Below are positions 7,474 through 14,158 of a DNA stretch of 14,181 bases, piece by piece. A program made the position numbers and the translations under genes. Within the stretch, counting starts at the first letter, position 1; every line of letters begins with the position of its first letter. The notes under the pieces were generated by a model that had not been told where the DNA came from, searched no databases, and worked only from the letters and a program-made list of their open reading frames with translations. Source of the stretch: Alphaproteobacteria bacterium (GTDB taxonomy: Bacteria; Pseudomonadota; Alphaproteobacteria; UBA11222); NCBI GenBank assembly GCA_003454415.1, contig DMKG01000275.1, positions 1 through 14,181 of the forward strand, read 5' to 3'.

Positions 7474-8435
7474 GGGGCCATCTCCGGGACAAGCTCCTCC
7501 AGAGTGAAGCGGTAGGCTTCGTTGCAAAATTCGCAATTACCGGTGATATGCCCATCCTGAAGAAGTTCGGCAAGCTCCTCGCGCGGATATTGGCGCAAAA
7601 GCCCGGCAAGCCGTTCGCGCGAACAGCGGCATCCAAAAACGGCGCGGGCGCCTGGAAACACCCGCACCCCGTCTTCGTGAAAAAGCCGGTACAACAGCTC
7701 TTCGCTGGCCAGACGGGGCTCCAGCAATTCCGCCTCTGACGCCGTCTGCATCAATATCCTGCACCGGCGCCAGTCTTCATGTTCGTCCAGGGGATCTTCC
7801 GGGGCGCGGACAAGGTCCTGCCGCCGGGGCAGATGCTGGATCATGACGCCGCCCGCCCGCCAGTGGCCGGCATCCGCTTCCGGAGCAAAACGCCCGGCTT
7901 CCCGCGCATAGACCCTGCCCACCGCGAGTTTGATGGAAGTCGGAATCTGCTCGGAAGTGAGAAAATAGCGCTCCGCGCATTCACTGAGCGACGCCCCTTC
8001 CAGCGCCACAATTCCCTGATAGCGGTCCGCATCCCCACCCGGATCAATGGTCAGGGCGAAATAGCCCTGCCCGACCAGCCGGGAGAAAGCATGATCCAGC
8101 CCCGTATAATCCGCCTCCCGGTCAAACCCCGCATAGCCGCGCAGATTCACCTTTCCCCCGCCATCGCTGACGCAATCCGCGATCAGCAGGCGCACAGGGC
8201 CATCGCCTTTCGTCTGAAGGCTCAGAGAGCCCCTGATTTTCAGCGTGCTGCCCAGAAGCGCCAGAAGGCACAGCGCTTCACCCAGCAAATGCGAGACGGC
8301 TTCGGGATAGGCGTGGCGGCGCAACACTTCATCCGCCAGCGGGCCGAGGCGCGTGATGCGCCCGCGCACATCCGCGTTCTCCACCGCGAAGGGCAGCACG
8401 ACGTCATCCGGCTCGTAATCATGCGCCGGCTGCAT
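7470..8435 (-). CDS. hslO: Hsp33 redox-regulated molecular chaperone
   Basis: Hsp33, 321 residues from the ATG at 8435. The C-terminal redox switch is intact: CRC (269, 271) and CEFC (301, 304) are the four cysteines that bind zinc when reduced and form disulfides on oxidation, turning on holdase activity in the cytosol. The N-terminal domain shows SLQTKGDGPVRLLIADC and VNLRGYAG, typical of the family. The argF stop and this ATG share one base (TGATG), which favours this start; a GTG at 8447 would add four residues and overlap argF by 13 bp. Neither has a strong ribosome binding site, consistent with coupling. It sits third in the argD-argF-hslO-lipoprotein operon, an order I recall from other alphaproteobacteria. 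Confidence 0.95.
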   Translation of the reverse strand: MQPAHDYEPDDVVLPFAVENADVRGRITRLGPLADEVLRRHAYPEAVSHLLGEALCLLALLGSTLKIRGSLSLQTKGDGPVRLLIADCVSDGGGKVNLRGYAGFDREADYTGLDHAFSRLVGQGYFALTIDPGGDADRYQGIVALEGASLSECAERYFLTSEQIPTSIKLAVGRVYAREAGRFAPEADAGHWRAGGVMIQHLPRRQDLVRAPEDPLDEHEDWRRCRILMQTASEAELLEPRLASEELLYRLFHEDGVRVFPGARAVFGCRCSRERLAGLLRQYPREELAELLQDGHITGNCEFCNEAYRFTLEELVPEMAP

Positions 8436-9370
8436 CAGGCGAGACACCAGCTCAGAATCGCCTTTTGCCCATGCAGGCGGTTTTCGGTTTCGTCAAACAC
8501 CGCCGATTGCGGCCCGTCAATGACCTCGGCGGTGACTTCCTCACCGCGATGGGCGGGCAGGCAATGCATGAAAATCGCATCCTTGGCGGCCTGCGCCATC
8601 AGCTTCCCGTCCACCTGATAGGGGCGGAGCAGATTATGCCGCCGGGCCACATCCGTATCCCCCATGGAGACCCAGGTGTCAGTGACGACGCAATCCACAT
8701 TCCGCACGGCGTCATGGGCGTCCTGGGTGACGGTGATTTTCGCCCCCGCCCCCCGCGCCCAGGCAAGCGCCTGCGCATCCGGGGCCAGTTCGGCCGGACA
8801 GGCGATGCGCAGCTCAAATCCGAACTGGGCGCTGGCGTGAATCCAGCTCGCCGCCACATTATTGCCGTCGCCACACCAGGCGACGCTCCGCCCTTTGATG
8901 GGGCCGCGTTTTTCCTCAAACGTCATCAGATCGGCGATGATCTGGCAGGGGTGGGTCGCATCCGTAAGACCATTGATCACCGGCACTTCTGAGTTGGCGG
9001 CGAGCTCCAGAAGTTTTTCATGTTTGGTGGTCCGGATCATGATCGCGTCGACATAACGCGACAGCACCCGCGCCGTATCGGCGATGCTTTCGCCCCGTCC
9101 CAATTGCAGCTCATTGGCGCCCAGATTGATGGTCTGGCCGCCCAGCTGCCGCATGGCGACGTCGAACGACACCCTGGTGCGGGTCGAGGATTTTTCGAAA
9201 ATCATCGCCAGAACTTCGCCCTTCAGGGGCGCGTCATCATCGGGCCGGGCCTTGCTCCTGCCATTGCGTCCGGCTTTCAGCGCATGGGCATGCGCCAATA
9301 TGCCCCGCAATTCGCTGGCGGCCACCTCATGCAGATCGAGGAAGTGCCGCGGCGCTTTGCCCCTGGTCAT
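8435..9370 (-). CDS. argF: Ornithine carbamoyltransferase
   Basis: A 311-residue enzyme that joins carbamoyl phosphate and ornithine to citrulline, a late step of arginine synthesis in the cytosol. The carbamoyl-phosphate loop STRTR (62-66), HPCQ (140-143), the ornithine-contacting DTWVSMG (231-237) and [10 protein letters not shown] (269-278) are all present, which separates it from aspartate carbamoyltransferase. Length is normal. The ATG overlaps the argD stop by 4 bp (ATGA), so expression is coupled to argD. Biosynthetic (not catabolic) role is indicated by pairing with argD; no arginine deiminase genes are near. Confidence 0.97.
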   Translation of the reverse strand: MTRGKAPRHFLDLHEVAASELRGILAHAHALKAGRNGRSKARPDDDAPLKGEVLAMIFEKSSTRTRVSFDVAMRQLGGQTINLGANELQLGRGESIADTARVLSRYVDAIMIRTTKHEKLLELAANSEVPVINGLTDATHPCQIIADLMTFEEKRGPIKGRSVAWCGDGNNVAASWIHASAQFGFELRIACPAELAPDAQALAWARGAGAKITVTQDAHDAVRNVDCVVTDTWVSMGDTDVARRHNLLRPYQVDGKLMAQAAKDAIFMHCLPAHRGEEVTAEVIDGPQSAVFDETENRLHGQKAILSWCLA

Positions 9371-10545
9371 GACGCCGCGCCCAGCTTTGCGCAGGCCCGG
9401 TCGATGGCGGCGATCGCCTCGCCCATTTCTGCATCGGTGATGTTCAGTGGCGGCAGCAAACGCACCTGATTGTCCCCGGCGGCGGCGGACAGCATTTTTT
9501 CACCGAGCAGGGCCTTCACCATATCCGTATTGAGCACTTTCATCCTGATGCCGATCATCAGGCCTTCGCCATTGACGCTTTCGATAATTGTGGGATGTTT
9601 GTCCCGCAGCATGGCCAACTGCTGTTTCAGATAAAGGCCCGCCGTCACCACCCGGTCCATGAACCCGTCCGCCAGCATCACATCCAGAACCGCATTGCCA
9701 ACGGCGCAGGCCAGGGGGTTGCCCCCATAGGTCGATGCGTGGGACCCGGCGGTCATGCCCTGGGCGGCATTTTCCGTCGCGAGGCAAAGCCCCATGGGAA
9801 AGCCGCCGCCGATCGCCTTCGCCACCGCCATGATGTCCGGGGTCACGCCGCTCCATTCATGGGCGAACAGTTTTCCGGTGCGGCCCATGCCGCATTGCAC
9901 TTCATCGAACAACAGCAGGATTCCATGGGCGTCGCACAGCTCCCGCAGGGCTTTCAGATAGCCCGTCGAGGCCGGACGGACGCCGCCCTCCCCCTGCACC
10001 GGCTCCAGCAACACGCCTGCGGTTTGCGGCCCGATGGCGGCGGCGATAGCGGCGGGATCGCCATAGGCCACCTGATCGAACCCGTCCACCTTGGGGCCAA
10101 AACCGTTCAGATGCTTTTCATTCCCCCCGGCGGCGATGGCGGCGAGGGTGCGCCCATGAAACGCGCCCTCCAGGGTGATCAGCCGGTAACGCTCCGGATT
10201 GCCCTTGGCGTGGTGATGGATGCGCGCCATCTTGATCGAACATTCCACCGCTTCTGCACCGGAATTGCAGAAAAACACGGTATCGGCGAAACTTGCCGCA
10301 ACCAGGCGTTCCGCAAGGCGCTCCTGCCCCGGAATGCGGTAGAGATTGGAAGTGTGCCACAGTTTCTCCGCCTGCGCCTTGAGCGCGTTCACCAGTACGG
10401 GATGCGCATGGCCAAGCCCGTTCACCGCAAGCCCCGCCACCATATCCAGAAATCGCTCGCCGCCAGTGGTCCACAGATAGGCGCCTTCACCCCGCTCAAA
10501 GGCAAGGTCGAATCTGGCGTAGCTAGGCAATACTGGGGTGATCAT
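9367..10545 (-). CDS. argD: Acetylornithine aminotransferase
   Basis: A 392-residue class-III PLP aminotransferase. [15 protein letters not shown] (94-108) binds the cofactor phosphate, [12 protein letters not shown] (213-224) holds the PLP-ring aspartate, and K243 in [13 protein letters not shown] is the Schiff-base lysine. It converts N-acetylglutamate semialdehyde to N-acetylornithine; family members often also act in lysine synthesis (DapC). Pairing with argF supports the arginine role over a GABA or ornithine aminotransferase. GGAG lies 7 bases before the ATG. It is the first gene of the operon; a strong promoter (10628-10656) and a leader hairpin (10566-10590) precede it. Confidence 0.95.
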   Translation of the reverse strand: MITPVLPSYARFDLAFERGEGAYLWTTGGERFLDMVAGLAVNGLGHAHPVLVNALKAQAEKLWHTSNLYRIPGQERLAERLVAASFADTVFFCNSGAEAVECSIKMARIHHHAKGNPERYRLITLEGAFHGRTLAAIAAGGNEKHLNGFGPKVDGFDQVAYGDPAAIAAAIGPQTAGVLLEPVQGEGGVRPASTGYLKALRELCDAHGILLLFDEVQCGMGRTGKLFAHEWSGVTPDIMAVAKAIGGGFPMGLCLATENAAQGMTAGSHASTYGGNPLACAVGNAVLDVMLADGFMDRVVTAGLYLKQQLAMLRDKHPTIIESVNGEGLMIGIRMKVLNTDMVKALLGEKMLSAAAGDNQVRLLPPLNITDAEMGEAIAAIDRACAKLGAAS

Positions 10546-10565
10546 GATCGCTCTCCAAAACGGCA

Positions 10566-10590
10566 GACGGCCCCGAACACAAGGGCCGTC
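10566..10590 (-). promoter_or_regulatory. Perfect stem-loop in the argD leader
   Basis: GACGGCCC (10566-10573) and GGGCCGTC (10583-10590) form a perfect 8-bp GC-rich stem with a 9-base loop, inside the predicted leader of about 75 bases and 21 bases before the argD ATG. On the transcript the stem is followed by TGCCGTTTTGG, a T run too displaced and short for a standard terminator. It may be an attenuator, a protein-binding element or mRNA stabiliser. Confidence 0.5.
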
Positions 10591-10627
10591 ACGAATTACC
10601 CACGATGAAACCTATGGAAAGCGGGGG

Positions 10628-10656
10628 ATTATTGGCGTTTACGCATCGCCTGTCAA
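10628..10656 (-). promoter_or_regulatory. Sigma-70 type promoter of the argDF operon
   Basis: On the minus strand a perfect TTGACA (10656-10651) is followed after 17 bases by AATAAT (10633-10628). The start of transcription would be near 10621. The spacer contains short inverted elements (GCGT/ACGC around 10635-10644, GGCG/CGCC at its ends) that could bind a repressor; none is identified. Confidence 0.65.
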
Positions 10657-10672
10657 TGCCTGAGTATCCGGC

Positions 10673-11494
10673 CTAAGCCTTCAGACGCCAGCCGGAGCGG
10701 ATCACCAGATGGCAGACTCCCCACAAGACCGCCGCAGTCAGGCCGCAGACCACCGCGCCAATAAGGACCGGTCCATCCGCCACCCCGATGAATCCGAACC
10801 GCATGCCATCGATCAGATAAAAGAAGGGGTTGAAATGATTGATGATCTGGAATGCGGGGGGGAGCAGCGCCACGGAATAGAAACTGCCTGAAAGGAAGGA
10901 CAGGGGCAGGATAATGAAATTCGTCACCGCCGCCATATGGTCGAATTTCTCCGCCCAGATCCCGGACAGGACGCCTGCCGCCGAAAGGCTGACAGAAGCC
11001 ATCAGGGCGAAATAGATCACCGCCCATGGATGCGCCATGTCTATTCCCGCAAAGGGCGCCAGCGCCACAAGATTGGCCACGCCCACCGCCATCCCCCGGC
11101 ACACGCCGCCCAGGATGACGGCGCTGGCGACCTCTCCGCTGGATAGAGGCGGCATCAGCAGATCGACAATATTTCCCTGCATCTTGGAGCCCAGAATTGA
11201 AGAGGCGGTATTGGCGAAGGCGTTCTGCACGATCGCGACCATGATCAGGCCGGGGGCGAGAAACGTGATGAAAGGTATGCCGTGCACCGCCGGGCGGCTT
11301 CCCCCGATGGCCAGGGAAAAGATCGCGAAATAAAGCAGGGTCGTGACCACCGGCGCCAGGATGGTCTGTAGATAGAGGCCGGTAAAACGCCGAACCTCCT
11401 TCACCAGCAGGGTCCGAACCCCCAGCCAGTTGACGCCCGTGATGCGGGCGCGGCCATAGGGCGGGGGGGTATAGTGATCGAATTCCGGGCGCAT
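10673..11494 (-). CDS. ABC-2 type transporter permease
   Basis: A 273-residue integral membrane protein of the ABC-2 permease family (YadH/NodJ-like). After a cytosolic N-terminus with the amphipathic VRTLLVKEVRRFTGLYLQTILAP come about six membrane spans; PGLIMVAIVQNAFANTASSIL and FNPFFYLIDGMRFGFIG are typical of the family. It should export a drug, lipid or polysaccharide-type substrate with an ATP-binding partner, but no ATPase gene is adjacent on either side. AAGG lies 7 bases before the ATG. It is divergent from gcrA over 204 bp and upstream of argD on the same strand, but argD has its own promoter after a 127-bp gap. Confidence 0.88.
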   Translation of the reverse strand: MRPEFDHYTPPPYGRARITGVNWLGVRTLLVKEVRRFTGLYLQTILAPVVTTLLYFAIFSLAIGGSRPAVHGIPFITFLAPGLIMVAIVQNAFANTASSILGSKMQGNIVDLLMPPLSSGEVASAVILGGVCRGMAVGVANLVALAPFAGIDMAHPWAVIYFALMASVSLSAAGVLSGIWAEKFDHMAAVTNFIILPLSFLSGSFYSVALLPPAFQIINHFNPFFYLIDGMRFGFIGVADGPVLIGAVVCGLTAAVLWGVCHLVIRSGWRLKA

Positions 11495-11518
11495 CGGATA
11501 GCCTTACTCTATTCCTGG

Positions 11519-11542
11519 CCGCGCCGCAAAGCGCCGGCGCGG
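11519..11542. promoter_or_regulatory. GC-rich stem-loop between the divergent ABC permease and gcrA
   Basis: CCGCGCC (11519-11525) and GGCGCGG (11536-11542) form a perfect 7-bp inverted repeat with a 10-base loop, directly beside the DnaA box at 11545. No T run follows. It may be an operator or a leader hairpin of the permease transcript. Confidence 0.3.
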
Positions 11543-11544
11543 AC

Positions 11545-11553
11545 TTATGCACA
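11545..11553 (+). promoter_or_regulatory. DnaA box, perfect match (upstream of gcrA)
   Basis: TTATGCACA is an exact match to the DnaA box consensus TTATNCACA, about 146 bases upstream of the gcrA ATG. In Caulobacter, DnaA activates gcrA transcription, so the position is meaningful. Binding is inferred. Confidence 0.5.
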
Positions 11554-11592
11554 GAATACACGAAAAATCAGCGAAATTTTAATAAGAACATC

Positions 11593-11620
11593 TTGTAGTT
11601 TGGGTTCAAAGTGCTACGAT
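11593..11620 (+). promoter_or_regulatory. Weak candidate promoter of gcrA
   Basis: TTGTAG (11593-11598), a 16-base spacer and TACGAT (11615-11620) lie 79 bases before the gcrA ATG, between the two DnaA-box-like sites. The match is modest and the call tentative. Confidence 0.3.
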
Positions 11621-11659
11621 ATGTAGTGGTTTATGAGCGTGCGGAGTGACATTGACCGG

Positions 11660-11668
11660 TTATCCGCA
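11660..11668 (+). promoter_or_regulatory. DnaA-box-like site, one mismatch
   Basis: TTATCCGCA differs from the DnaA consensus TTATCCACA at one base and lies 30 bases before the gcrA ATG. Alone it would be weak; it is noted because a perfect box lies 115 bp upstream. Confidence 0.3.
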
Positions 11669-11698
11669 AGCGGGAATTGCGCCAGGAAAGGGATCGTC

Positions 11699-12196
11699 AT
11701 GGCATGGACAGAAGAACGCATCGCCTTACTTACCAAACTCTGGAGCGATGGCCTGACCGCCAGCCAGATCGCCTCCCAATTGGGAGATAACACCACCCGT
11801 AACGCCGTCATCGGGAAGGCGCATCGCCTGGGGCTTTCCGGACGGCCTTCCCCGGTCCGGACGCCGCGCGACCCGGGCGTCAAGCCGGTGCGTCAGGCCA
11901 GGCCCAAACCCCTTGTGGGGCATCAAAGACTGCCGGTCATGGGCAAACCCAAACCGAATCTGATCCGCAAGGCTGAACCTGCGGCGCGCCCGCAATCCTT
12001 GGAGGTGGTCCCCGGCCCCGGGGTCACGCTGCTGAAGGTAACCGACAAGATGTGCAAATGGCCGATCGGGCATCCGGGTGACGACGGCTTCCGTTTCTGC
12101 GGAAATGAATCCCGTGATGGCAGCCCCTATTGTGAGGGGCACGCGCAAATGGCCTATCAGCCCCTGCCGCCGAAGCGTGAACGCCGCACTGGCTGA
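11699..12196 (+). CDS. gcrA: GcrA cell cycle regulator
   Basis: A 165-residue GcrA. The N-terminus MAWTEERIALLTKLWSDGLT with SQIASQLGD and TRNAVIGKAHRLGL is the helix-turn-helix that binds DNA. A basic Pro-rich linker (48-100) leads to the C-terminal domain with the cysteine/histidine set C119, C134, C145 and H148 in CKWPIGHP...FCG...YCEGHAQMAYQP. In Caulobacter, GcrA binds the principal sigma factor and activates promoters carrying GANTC sites methylated by CcrM. Start at 11699 is chosen for the family N-terminus and for GGGA 5 bases upstream; an in-frame start at 11633 is less likely. DnaA-box-like sites precede it. The family is confined to alphaproteobacteria. Confidence 0.97.
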   Translation: MAWTEERIALLTKLWSDGLTASQIASQLGDNTTRNAVIGKAHRLGLSGRPSPVRTPRDPGVKPVRQARPKPLVGHQRLPVMGKPKPNLIRKAEPAARPQSLEVVPGPGVTLLKVTDKMCKWPIGHPGDDGFRFCGNESRDGSPYCEGHAQMAYQPLPPKRERRTG

Positions 12197-12295
12197 AAAG
12201 AAAGCGCCGCAAGCCTCTCGCCCCGCGCCACCTGCACGGTTCAAGTCCGCCCGGAGGAGTTGACAGCCCGCCGGGACAGGAATTGTTTCAGAAAA

Positions 12296-13237
12296 TCAGG
12301 ACTGCGAGGAACGATTGCGGGCGTTGCGCGGGCGAACCTTCAGAAGGAGAGCCGCAAGCCCCAATCCCATCAGACCAATGGCGGAAGGTTCCGGCAACTC
12401 ATCCGCCGGCGGCCAATAGGCCGTGACATGGGATATGCCAATCGGATTTTTCATATTGCCGTTGTTATACGGCATGCAGTCATCGTTGAAATTCCCGCTG
12501 GCCGCCACGTTACAGGTATTTTTGCCCGTGCTGGCATTATAGAAATCGTCCAGCCCGTTGTAGTTCAGCTCTTCCCTCAGGGTAAGCAATCCTGGCTTAT
12601 GGCTGGGAGCATCGGCGGGCGTCTCATTGAGGATCACCCGAAAATCCGTGGTGACGTAACCGTATTGGCCGGGCTTGACCAACTCATAATGAAAAAAGCT
12701 GATATATTGCCCGTATTTCACGGAGACGAAGAGATCGACGGGATCATCGCCTGGTTCAGGGTAAAGTACAGGATCGAAACCCGTATAGACCCATTTCGCG
12801 GCAACCGCTTGTGTTTTTCCATCCTCATCGACATATGAACTGACGACGCTATCGATTTTGAAGCCCTGGGTGGAGGTATTCACAAAAGAAGGAAAATCAT
12901 CGGCGGAACCGGCCAGATTGAATTCATCGACATCGAACAGACCGGGATATTGGGCGAGAATGGCGGCGCCAACCTCATCGGCGTTATTCCCCGACGGCCT
13001 CGTATTGGGCATGGCGGGGCCAGGCGTGCTGGGGCCGGTCACCGGCGCATCCTTTATCCAGGTGCCCAGATATTCGCCAAAGCCCAGATTGTCGCCACTG
13101 GGGACGCCCACATTTACACCGGGTCCACCAATGTCAGCCGGAGGAGGTGGAGAGGCGGGCACAGCCACCGCCGCACCTGCGGTAAAAACCCCCAGCAATG
13201 CGGCGGAAAGAGCGGTAATGAACCTGTTTACAGCCAT
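12296..13237 (-). CDS. PEP-CTERM sorting domain-containing exported protein
   Basis: A 313-residue exported protein. Residues 1-25 form a signal peptide ending AAVA. The C-terminus has the full PEP-CTERM tripartite signal: PEP at 282-284, a hydrophobic stretch SAIGLMGLGLAALLL, and a basic tail KVRPRNARNR. Such proteins are processed by an exosortase at the inner membrane and sent to the surface or matrix. The middle (30-270) is acidic and rich in Gly/Pro/Asp/Asn/Tyr, with two cysteines (in NTCNVAASGNFNDDCMPY) that could form a disulfide; I recognise no enzyme domain. No exosortase or EPS genes are in the window. AAGGA sits about 9 bases before the ATG. It converges with gcrA. Confidence 0.85.
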   Translation of the reverse strand: MAVNRFITALSAALLGVFTAGAAVAVPASPPPPADIGGPGVNVGVPSGDNLGFGEYLGTWIKDAPVTGPSTPGPAMPNTRPSGNNADEVGAAILAQYPGLFDVDEFNLAGSADDFPSFVNTSTQGFKIDSVVSSYVDEDGKTQAVAAKWVYTGFDPVLYPEPGDDPVDLFVSVKYGQYISFFHYELVKPGQYGYVTTDFRVILNETPADAPSHKPGLLTLREELNYNGLDDFYNASTGKNTCNVAASGNFNDDCMPYNNGNMKNPIGISHVTAYWPPADELPEPSAIGLMGLGLAALLLKVRPRNARNRSSQS

Positions 13238-13359
13238 CGCCAGTATTCCTTAACAAAATCCGTCACAGGGGATAATCCGCCTGAAAACGCGCTTTCAAAC
13301 TTCGGACCGCCTAACCCCGGCGTCCCGTAACCCAACATAACTTCTTGTTCTTTTATCAT
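13228..13359 (-). CDS. Possible 43-residue small ORF overlapping the PEP-CTERM gene start
   Basis: An ATG at 13359 opens 43 codons (starting MIKEQEVMLGYGTPGLGG, ending VKEYWRWL) and stops at 13228, overlapping the PEP-CTERM start codon at 13237 by 10 bp in another frame. AGG lies 7 bases before the ATG. The overlap would couple translation, as in leader peptides. A frame this long can arise by chance and I recognise no family, so treat it as a hypothesis. Confidence 0.3.
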   Translation of the reverse strand: MIKEQEVMLGYGTPGLGGPKFESAFSGGLSPVTDFVKEYWRWL

Positions 13360-13571
13360 TTTCCAGCCTGACCGCCCGGATAGGCAAGGGGCGTTTCAGG
13401 CGCTGCTCTTTATATAGGCAAAACTATGCCGGAATGGGGCGCCAAAGTCCATATAAAAATGGGGAAATTCCGTTTCCGGGTCATTTGTCACACTTCTGTT
13501 ACGCCGCGGAGCGGAGTGCGCCAGCGGGAACCAGTTTCATTTGAATGGAACCCCAACACGCACGCCGTCAT
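13360..13571. other. AT-richer intergenic region upstream of the PEP-CTERM gene
   Basis: No gene seen. It holds TATATA (13410-13415), CCAT/ATGG arms around an A-rich centre (13449-13462), two direct copies of AATGGGG (13433-13439 and 13458-13464) and GGAAA/TTTCC arms near 13463-13477. These suggest a regulated promoter for the PEP-CTERM transcript, but I found no convincing -35/-10 pair. Confidence 0.3.
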
Positions 13572-13658
13572 CTACCATGTTGTTGCCTGTGGATGATCGC
13601 GCAGTTTGGCGTTGATGATGGTGATAAGTTTTCGCATGACGGCGGTAAGAGCGAGCAT
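13572..13658 (-). pseudogene. IS110-family transposase, 3' remnant (28 codons)
   Basis: The minus strand reads MLALTAVMRKLITIINAKL then RDHPQATTW and a stop. ALTAVMRKL-(hydrophobic)-NAKLRD...W is the typical C-terminus of IS110-family (DEDD, bridge-RNA guided) transposases, here cut off exactly where the 30-bp REP-like repeat begins at 13659. The rest of the transposase is absent from the window. The Met at 13658 is incidental, not a start. It marks a decayed insertion sequence disrupted by, or rearranged with, the REP/GIY-YIG unit. Confidence 0.65.
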
Positions 13659-13688
13659 GGGATCCTTCGCCTTCGGCTCAGGATGACA
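13659..13688 (+). repeat. REP-like palindromic repeat, copy 1
   Basis: Thirty bases identical, inverted, to 14110-14139. Bases 13662-13684 fold as ATCCT-TC-GCC-TTC-GGC-TC-AGGAT: a 5-bp outer stem, an internal mismatch and a GCC/GGC inner stem with a TTC loop. It begins 9 bases past the GIY-YIG stop, so it may also end that transcript. Confidence 0.8.
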
Positions 13689-13696
13689 ACGCCCGG

Positions 13697-13987
13697 TTAC
13701 GCACGCCAGCCTGCGCTTAAATCATCCCATGCAGGATTGTTCTCATTGACGAGAGCGTTTTTCCTGCTTCTCAGCCAGCCCTTTATCTGTTTCTCCCGCG
13801 CAATGGCGGCATTTATGTCATTGGTTTCTTCGCAGTAAACGAGCTTATGCAGCTTGTATCTCTCCGAAAACCCCCTGATGAGTTTGTTTTTATGCTCATA
13901 CATGCGCCGTTCCAGATTATTGGTAACACCGGTATAGAGGACCGTGTTGCGGCTATTGGTGATCATGTAAACCCAATAATGATTCAT
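13697..13987 (-). CDS. Small GIY-YIG endonuclease-domain protein
   Basis: A 96-residue single-domain GIY-YIG protein of the UvrC/SLX1 nuclease-fold type. The family motif appears as WVYMIT...VLYTGVTNN (5-24), followed by the catalytic Arg in LERRMYEHK (R27) and the metal-binding Glu in AAIAREKQIKGW; the tail NNPAWDDL is typical. These proteins are presumed DNA-cleaving enzymes of unknown role and often occur in several copies per genome. I chose ATG at 13987; a GTG at 13993 adds two residues, and neither has a strong ribosome binding site. It lies alone between REP-like repeats, 8 bp from copy 1 and 122 bp from copy 2, next to an IS110 remnant, which suggests a mobile or repeat-linked role. 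Confidence 0.88.
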   Translation of the reverse strand: MNHYWVYMITNSRNTVLYTGVTNNLERRMYEHKNKLIRGFSERYKLHKLVYCEETNDINAAIAREKQIKGWLRSRKNALVNENNPAWDDLSAGWRA

Positions 13988-14040
13988 GCTCACACATTGT
14001 CATACCGCATCGCAAACACACAATCCTGAACCAAACTCCC

Positions 14041-14109
14041 TGTCATCTTGAGCATTTCATTTGTGACATCCTGCGAATTTCATTTCTGTCACCCTGCGCA
14101 TTTCATTGG
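14041..14109 (+). repeat. Three degenerate 23-bp tandem repeats
   Basis: Units at 14041-14063, 14064-14086 and 14087-14109, each of form TGtCAtCcTG-(a/c)G-(c/a)A-TTTCATT-NN. The phase continues into 14110, where TGTCATCCTGAGC opens REP copy 2. So the tandem units look like the start of the REP sequence joined to an ATTTCATT spacer. Confidence 0.7.
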
Positions 14110-14139
14110 TGTCATCCTGAGCCGAAGGCGAAGGATCCC
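14110..14139 (-). repeat. REP-like palindromic repeat, copy 2 (inverted)
   Basis: Perfect 30-base inverted copy of 13659-13688, with the same hairpin at 14114-14136. It lies upstream of the GIY-YIG gene and 19 bases from copy 3, with which it forms a head-to-head, BIME-like pair. Confidence 0.8.
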
Positions 14140-14158
14140 GTGCCGCATATTCCGTTCA

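Larger units (their letters stand above)
13659..14139. mobile_element. GIY-YIG nuclease gene flanked by perfect 30-bp inverted REP-like repeats
   Basis: A 481-bp unit bounded by identical 30-bp sequences in inverted orientation (13659-13688 and 14110-14139) that encloses one intact GIY-YIG nuclease gene and a block of 23-bp tandem repeats. Its left edge abuts a truncated IS110 transposase. The layout recalls REPtrons, where a RAYT tyrosine transposase is flanked by REP palindromes, with a different nuclease. No target-site duplication is visible at the edges. That it moves as a unit is inference. Confidence 0.45.

Noticed and set aside
9595..10608. Long plus-strand frame antisense to argD (337 codons)
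   Set aside because: Opposite-strand shadow of a conserved high-GC gene; the composition (His/Gln/Arg-rich) is not that of a real protein.
10653..11561. Long 302-codon frame on the minus strand over the ABC permease
   Set aside because: It is rich in Arg/Gly/Pro with no family features, while the overlapping frame 10673-11494 encodes a clear ABC-2 permease.
11495..11698. GANTC (CcrM methylation/GcrA) sites upstream of gcrA
   Set aside because: I looked for them by eye in this and the other promoter regions of the window and found none apart from one GATTC inside REP copy 3 at 14160-14164.
13410..13415. TATATA as the -10 of a PEP-CTERM promoter
   Set aside because: No acceptable -35 lies 16-18 bases upstream on the minus strand.
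13449..13477. CCAT/ATGG and GGAAA/TTTCC arms upstream of the PEP-CTERM gene as a defined operator
   Set aside because: The arms are only 4-5 bp and match no regulator site I know.
14041..14139. Tandem 23-bp repeats as a CRISPR array
   Set aside because: The units are contiguous without unique spacers, degenerate, and no cas genes are near.
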